Made by a program: the position numbers and the translations under genes. Below, in pieces: positions 57,226 through 64,000 of a stretch of DNA of 64,000 nt. The DNA lies in contig JAQFVV010000351.1 of NCBI GenBank assembly GCA_028023455.1, positions 310,001 to 374,000 on the forward strand, given 5' to 3'. How positions within the stretch are numbered: position 1 is the stretch's first letter; every line of letters begins with the position of its first letter. Under the pieces are notes generated by a model. It was not told the origin of the DNA, ran no database searches, and worked only from the letters and a program-made list of their open reading frames with translations. The stretch comes from Epiperipatus broadwayi (lineage: Eukaryota; Onychophora; Udeonychophora; Euonychophora; Peripatidae).

Positions 57226-60200
57226 TGAAGTTTAAATAAACCTCTTTAAATATAAAATAAGCATGTCCATGTAATGCAGACTTATAAATAGTCAATTATA
57301 ACATTACAAACTGCAATATTTTTAAATTGATCGTGTATTATTTTAAAGAATTTCAATTCAATTTTTTTTTTTTGCAGATAATATCTAAAAAAGAAGTGTG
57401 TGTTGAATAAAATAATTTTGTAGTATTTAAATTCATACTTATACTTCTTGCGATAGTTTTTAAAAGACTTCAATATTCTATTTAAAATTGCGATATAATC
57501 AACAACTATAGAATGCAATAAGTTTGATTATCATGATATACAAAAAATAATTTTTTAAAAAATTAATATGAGATTTATCAAATTGAAATATTAAGTTTAT
57601 GAAGTATTTGCAAGCTTGTTAATTCCAGATATTTAAGATAAATGAATAATAAAATTTTTAAAGTGTAGTTTTTTAGTTTTCAGAAAGTGAACGTATTTCT
57701 TCAATCATTAACTTAAAGTGAGCGCAACATCAGAAAATGAAAAGCTAGATTCGAATGTTATAATTATTTTTTATTATGTATATATAAATTATGATGATTA
57801 GAGAAGTATGTGCCTATGCTTACTTTATTTGTTTCAAATTTATTTGCTTTTTATTTTTGGGTGGTTATAAGTATTAATGATTTTGTTCAGTGAATATTTA
57901 GACATTAGTTTTGCAAGTAAGAAAATGAGTTATTTTAACATTTGCGGAACAAGTGTTTCTTTTATAACCAAAATAGTGCGAAAATATTATCACTCCAGAA
58001 TAAAATTATTTAGATCTCATATGCTTTTACCTATAGACTAGATTTCATTGTGTGTTACAATCCATTCTAGTCACTACATGCAAATAAAGTACAGGAATTT
58101 TTTATAATTTTAATTCTGTAATTAGTATGATTTCCTTTGGTAACTGGATTGGTTATCTATTGAGTGTATGTTTTCTCTATGCAACTGTCATGCATGGAAT
58201 TTTTTAATGTGAATTTGAAAAAAAAAAATCGTGAAAAAGATAAAATTTTAATATGAATTTTAAACCCCATCTCAAGTCTTTAATTTTTTTAATCAAATGT
58301 ATTTTTGAGTTATATTTGGCATTGCAAAAAAAAAAAAATATATTCAAAAAATAAATGCTACCTCTATGAACTTGTTTACAGATGTTGAATCAAATTATTT
58401 TTCATTAGAGATTGAATTTAGAATAATTACATTTTCTAACTGTAGATATCACATTTTCTATGCAAAGATATATTGGTGATATATTCTATTTACAGATGTA
58501 TGGCTGAATAATTGTATCTTTTAAGTGTTGATGTCTGAATTATTAATCACATTGTTTACATGAAGATACATAGATAGATATCATGAAATCTATGTTATTA
58601 TGCATAAAAATAGTTTAACTATAAGAGGGAATATGTCATTAGTCAGATATAGATTTAAGAAAGGGATAAAAATGATTAACAAAATATCTGAGCAATTTAT
58701 TAGTATAATTAATATCCCCATGTAACTTGATTATTAGACAGACAGGAGTTAAAATATTATTCCATACATTATAGGATTAACTCCATATTAATATACAGAA
58801 AATAAAAATAATGTGAGTATAAGGTAAAACATTTTAAAAATAACTTATTACATGGAAAAATATAATCTACCAGCCTTTCTAGAAAAACAGTGAAGAAAAA
58901 GTCATATACAAAATTATAACAATTTGGTTAATTTCCCACTTCCATTTTAGTATTTGTTCAAAAATATCTAGATATCCATTTACCTTTTAATATCTGATGC
59001 TTACTGTATTTTCCATGAAGCAGTAGCTGAAAAAATCTCTTAAGAGTTTAAAATCAGAAAAAAAACTTTATATTTTATATGACCAATGTTTGACTAAATT
59101 AGAGATGTAATAAATGAATGTTCTTTTTCTGCACCATAAGCCGCCTAAAATATTATAATATATTGTATTTAATTGGGTGCTTTCTAATGTACTGATACCT
59201 GTAACATAACATTGAAAATTCAAACAACTCAAAATACAACTATGTAAAATAGAAATAATTTGTTTTATATAAATTAAGAATAAAATTATATTTTCCAGTC
59301 TGTGATGTTAGAATATTTAAAAACATTTATTGTGTGCAATAACAAGAAGTTAATACAATAAAGGTCTATCTACATGATCATTAAATACAGTAATGATTCT
59401 GATTTCTCTATCAACTGCCACTTATGTTTTGGTACAGATTCTCCCTAAAGTATGCATTCTACCCGATTGTCAACTGGTTTATGTTTTTTTTTTAAAATTC
59501 ATTTCTTAAATTTTATAAAAGTTAAGAATCTTAACATCATTGGCAAGAAAACATTTTATTTTTGATAGAGATAAAATAAATTATTTATCTACTGACATTT
59601 TAGGTTTTTATGTTGTTGAGATTTTGATCTGTTGAGATTTTCATTGTCAAGTTATAACTAATGAGATTTTAACTGTTGGAATTTTTGGATAGATCCATGT
59701 TTATTAAGAGAGACACATAGTTTATTATTAATGCTAATATAATAGACTTTGAATTTCACTTAATTAACTTCTACAAACATATTTATTTATCTCATCAAAA
59801 ACGGATGTGGATTTTTTTATTTTTGGCAATCTTTTTATTAGAGATTTTTATTGTTACAAGTCTTGCAATAATGTTTACTAAGTTATCCATTTATATTTGA
59901 AACAATAGTGTGTGTGGATATTTTATAGCAATTCAAGTAAATGTAGTGTAGTTACTTTACATATGTTAAAGTTAAGCAACTAAGCAAAAATTATTACTTG
60001 ATTCATGTTTAGTCATCACATGGACATTAGGTTTTTGTCATAACCAGCTATATCAGAAACATTTTGTTAATTGGTTTCTATGGCATGTCTTTATAACATT
60101 AGTGCAAGGATTAGAAAGTTATAGGATGGAATATCAAAAATCAAGAGTATAAGAAATAAAAAAACATTAATCATAGCTATTGAAAATAAATATATATGCA

Positions 60201-60724
60201 TTTCTAGTATTACTATGAATATTAAAAAACTTATTTTTTGAGATTCTTTCAGCATCTTTGTAATACAGTTGCAATCAAGATTTATTTATAGACTATTTTA
60301 AAGTAATTATAATAAACATCTGACAACATAAAATATTTTAATAATATATAACATTATTATATATAATTCAGAAATTTCTATCAAAATAATATATATATAA
60401 ATAACTATTTTTAAGAATTTTCTTTCTCCTTGAGATCAACGTTAGTGAAAGTAAATTAATAACAAAGTATAAGAAGCCATTAAAGTTTGTTTCCATTTAT
60501 TACTGGCCATGATGTAAAAGACTCCTTAGAATTTATAATATAGTTTTAAATATATTGGATTTTTATAATAAATTATAATAAAGAATGAAAATCAATGAAA
60601 GCTGCCATCAATAATGATCAAATGTTACTTTACTACTTGATCACAATAACATAAGGCATAATTACATCATATCTCTTTAAGGTAGAAAATTTAACATATA
60701 TACACTTACTCAATTACAAATATG

Positions 60725-60762
60725 TGCAATGCATTATATTAGTTTATTTTTAATGCATTGCA
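60725..60762. repeat. 12 bp hairpin
   Basis: Perfect 12 bp arms with a 14-base loop. Small enough to be chance, but TGCAATGCATTA is not low-complexity. Confidence 0.5.
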
Positions 60763-62021
60763 ATAGTGACCTCTATTTTTATCTATAGTAGTGCAATTCA
60801 TGTAAGTAATACTTCTATTTCCATTAATGATATGCATAAATTTTCTAACTATTATTACTTAGACCTTCATTAACAAATAATTCAAATCATTACATATTAA
60901 ACACAGGTAAGACTTGATATAGGTTACATTATAATTTCTGTTTTCATTAGTTTGTTTCTTCACTTACTATCTTTGAAAGGTTGCACAAAAAGACATGTTT
61001 AATAATTATATATTAAAAATTAACAATGAACTGGCGTTGTTTAATAAAACACATGTTTATAGAATAATTAAAAGAATAATCTAAACATCACTTAGTGAAT
61101 GATAAATAAACTAATTCTGTATATATTTGAAATTCTCAATTTTTGAAGAAATTCCAGAAATCATTATAATAGTTTAAGTAGTTTGCCATTACCCCAACAC
61201 AACAATGTATCACCTCATATTTAGAACTAAATCATGAAGTTTAATAAATTCTAGTATTTATAATTATTAGACATTAGAATGCTTAAACTACTGTCAATAA
61301 ATAATAACAAAACATCATTTGTTTTTTTCTTTTTGTATTCAACAGATGCTTTTAAAAATAACATTTCTCTCTGTTAACTATCTTTGGAAGATTCTGTGAC
61401 ATTATCCAAAAACTAATTTGGGGATGTTGGAAATTATAATACTATGTAATATCCATTGATTAATCCATTTAAAAATAGATGTCTTCAGATTAGAATAAAT
61501 ACTTGTTCCAAAAGTATCAAAAAATACTAGAGACATATTTATGAGAGAATTTTACTTATTTAATATTACTAACAAGATATGTTTTAAGATTAGCATTTAT
61601 TCACAAAATTATGTATTTTTGACTTTTTTACATTTGACTTATTTATAACACACAAAAGACCAATAGGTTTTCTACTGACTATAGCATGAACCTGGTATAA
61701 TAAATATTTGTAAATTATCTACAAATGCATAAAAATATGATCCAAAATTTAAATGACAAACTGTCTTTTCAGATGATAAATACCACAATCGACAAATACA
61801 ATTCATATAAACTTCACAAGTAATAATACCATATTTATATTTCTTAAATATTATTTCCATTCTAAAATTTTGACCATGATTAGGAAACTAAACTTGTTAC
61901 AATCAAAATCACAAAGAATAGACATTTCATTCTAATGCACATAGATTGCTGATCTAAAGGTGATGTATGTGTTTAGTTACTTCACAGTTAGAAAGAGCTT
62001 AAGAAACTAAAATTCTACTTC

Positions 62022-62036
62022 ACACACACACACACA
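62022..62036. repeat. (CA)n microsatellite
   Basis: A short (CA)n tract continuing into (TA)n. Confidence 0.85.
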
Positions 62037-62205
62037 TATATATATGCAAAATGGCCATGTAATTAATTTTAAAGTATATAAAATGTTAAAAATCATAATT
62101 ACATTATGCATAAGTGTTATGACCACTAACTAGTACTTGCATGTAACTTCACACTGCACTATCACTGTGATGGTTTTAATTATTTGCATTGATAGTAAGC
62201 TTTAA

Positions 62206-62964
62206 AGGTTGTCATTGATTAGCCACCAAACACCGCCTGATGTCACTGTTTCCATGCAAAAGCACAGAAATATACTGCTCACATGGCCTATAGAACAGTT
62301 CTGTTCATATTGGCTGCTAAGCAGCTTTTGTGCTTCATGGTACTATTGCACACTTCACAGATCACTACAGTATGATGTGATGGTGTGTAGAATTCAAGTT
62401 GTCCTAAGTCTTTGCATGTGCATTCTAAGTACTCATTTTTTTATACAATCTGACATAGTTTTAGATAATATTAATTGTAAGACAAAAGACATGTTTCCGT
62501 ACACATATTTTTAAGGTCAAATAAATTTCAAAAATGTACGTTTCGGTCATTATATAGAAATCATGCGTAAAACGTACTTTGCACAGGGACAGCTATGGGA
62601 CTTTCAAAGCATAAGCTTGGCTTGATCAGAGGGGAATTTTCAAATCGAATTGTGTTTTGTAAATTGCTTTAAAATAGTCTTGAAATTTTATTTTTTTTTG
62701 ATCAGACATTAATTGAAAAAAGGAAATATTAGATTTTATTAAATAATTTTGTTTTTAAAAATGTTGTGTATGTTGTGATGGACGATCCTTTGGATCGTCA
62801 AAAACATCGGATCCCCCTCCCTGCAAATTCCAGCGCTACATGCTGACATGTAGTAGTGTAAAAAAAGTAAATTGTAAATCAGCCTGGTAACATTATATCT
62901 ATTGGTTTTTGACGAGCAACAGCAACATCAGGCAGTGTTTAGTGGCTAATCGACGATAACCACT
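62206..62964. mobile_element. 759 bp TIR element with TTAA flanks
   Basis: The left end, from AGGTTGTCATTGATTAGCC, and the reversed right end, AGTGGTTATCGTCGATTAGCC, agree for about 45 bp (then CA-CAAACAC-GCCTGATGT). TTAA lies at both borders (62202-62205 and 62965-62968). The inside is richer in GC and CpG than the surroundings and has a small hairpin, GACGATCC-TTT-GGATCGTC. There is no transposase; a 101-codon frame overlapping the left end looks fortuitous. It is a non-autonomous DNA transposon. TTAA suggests a piggyBac-type target, but the ends do not start CCC, so the superfamily is open. Confidence 0.75.
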
Positions 62965-62968
62965 TTAA

Positions 62969-64000
62969 ACATTAAATTCAATACTAATCATTATTATTAC
63001 TTAGAATATAATAAATTCAATCTTATTTGATAGATATTTTTGTTAGAAAAGAAGTAAATTCTAGATAAAAATTACATTTGACTTTTTCAAATATTGATAA
63101 AATTATATAGTGATCAAAACAAAAGTACTAATTTATCTTTTAATTGTCAGAAATGATTAATTTTTTTCAAAAGCAAAGGAAATATTTTTATTTGATATTT
63201 GTTTTTAAACTATGAATGAATAAATAACAATTTCTGATAAATATATGAATTTATTCTTTAAAAGTTTAAATTTGTAAAATAACTTTTACAGTCTTGCAAT
63301 ATATTTTCATGGACAGTCACTGATTATATTTTAGCAAGCTGCTTGTAAATATTTTCCCTATAATTTGACTTATTCAAAAATGTAATGTTCTATTTTTAAC
63401 AAAGTTAGAGACTGCCAAGGAACAATAGAAAACAATAAAAATGGAACTTAAAAGTGATTTAATTTGCTGAATTTTCAGATATCCTGATATCTATAAAAAT
63501 GTTTGGAATTAAAGTATTTTGAATAATATATATTGTACTGGAGTAGTTTGAAGCCATCAAGGTTTCTTTCATTCATTTAAATATAAAGGTCCTTAGCATC
63601 TATAAGCAAATCCCTGGTCCAGTACTGTGTAACTATAATTAATTGTTTGTGTTTTATTATTCAAGATGGAATTATTAATTTCCATCTCTTGGGATATCAT
63701 CCTGTGCCCCCCCTCTATATAGACTTAGAGTCACTTGACTTATCAATGGGATATCAAACACTAAGCTAATTTAGAGATATAAAAAAAAACAAATTATTTG
63801 CATCATTATTCTATGCATATTTACTCTTCTATATAAATAATTTCTGGTGATAATATCACTTGCATCTTCCTTCATAGACACTAGGATTGTTGTATATATC
63901 AAAATATATATCTATGACCAATATTTTACTTAACATAACTAAAATTACCCTTTGCACCTTTTCACTGGGGTTCATAATGTATCTTTACCTGATGATGACT
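62969..64000. other. AT-rich DNA, no gene recognised
   Basis: No structured element or coding signal seen to the end of the window. Confidence 0.55.

Larger units (their letters stand above)
57226..62201. other. AT-rich DNA, no gene recognised
   Basis: The longest open frames are 62-78 codons and resemble nothing. A 12 bp perfect palindrome pair (TGCAATGCATTA at 60725-60736, TAATGCATTGCA at 60751-60762) and a (CA)n tract at 62022-62036 are the only features. Confidence 0.6.

Noticed and set aside
62209-62514. 101-codon ORF as a transposase remnant
   Set aside because: Begins inside the terminal inverted repeat and shows no transposase motif.

Overview
This window is a very AT-rich stretch of nuclear DNA from a metazoan. 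It holds long microsatellites, many dispersed repeats and one run of exactly 500 N (31270-31769). I find no host protein-coding gene and no convincing functional tRNA or rRNA gene. Every coding-like segment I recognise belongs to a transposable element, and nearly all are broken. The Ty3/Gypsy pol fragments and the LINE tails look most like arthropod elements; this is an inference from memory of those families. All alignments below were made by eye, so identities and boundaries are approximate.

Layout. 1-8237 is gene-free DNA with three foldback (long inverted repeat) elements, then a head-to-head palindrome made of two copies of the end of a Penelope-like element (7425-8192), each coding for part of a GIY-YIG endonuclease. 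8238-10432 looks like a 2.2 kb solo LTR; a 275 bp relic of it lies inverted at 13371-13645. 12292-12800 is a dispersed repeat with a second copy at about 33360-33735. 15544-15632 and 38905-39009 are tRNA-Val-like SINE copies; the second has 15 bp target-site duplications. 16633-17120 is a second Penelope-type endonuclease fragment between inverted repeats. 17822-18432 is mostly (ATT)n. 20669-21429 is a rearranged foldback.

21772 to about 31418 (its right end lost in the gap) is LTR element A, on the minus strand. It has 3.2 kb LTRs, a primer-binding site, a polypurine tract, one intact 545-codon ORF with 16-residue repeats, and only the last part of integrase, so most of pol is deleted. After the gap, 31770-33355 is a broken LINE (endonuclease plus start of RT). 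34405-35828 and 38010-38656 are foldbacks. 39823-42188 is a second, frameshifted LINE. 46134-52799 is LTR element B, minus strand, with 1.35-1.41 kb LTRs and degraded protease, RT, RNase H and integrase but no gag. 53311-53575 is a LINE 3' end with 12 bp target-site duplications. 62206-62964 is a 759 bp element with about 45 bp terminal inverted repeats and TTAA flanks.

Elements A and B share the layout of an 18-nt primer-binding site one base from an LTR ending GTTACA/GTTATA. Their LTRs and the solo LTR also share a GC-rich AGGGCGCCA motif joined to a small hairpin, partly supported by compensating base changes. This shared module, the 545-codon repeat ORF and the density of long palindromes are the observations most worth following up.
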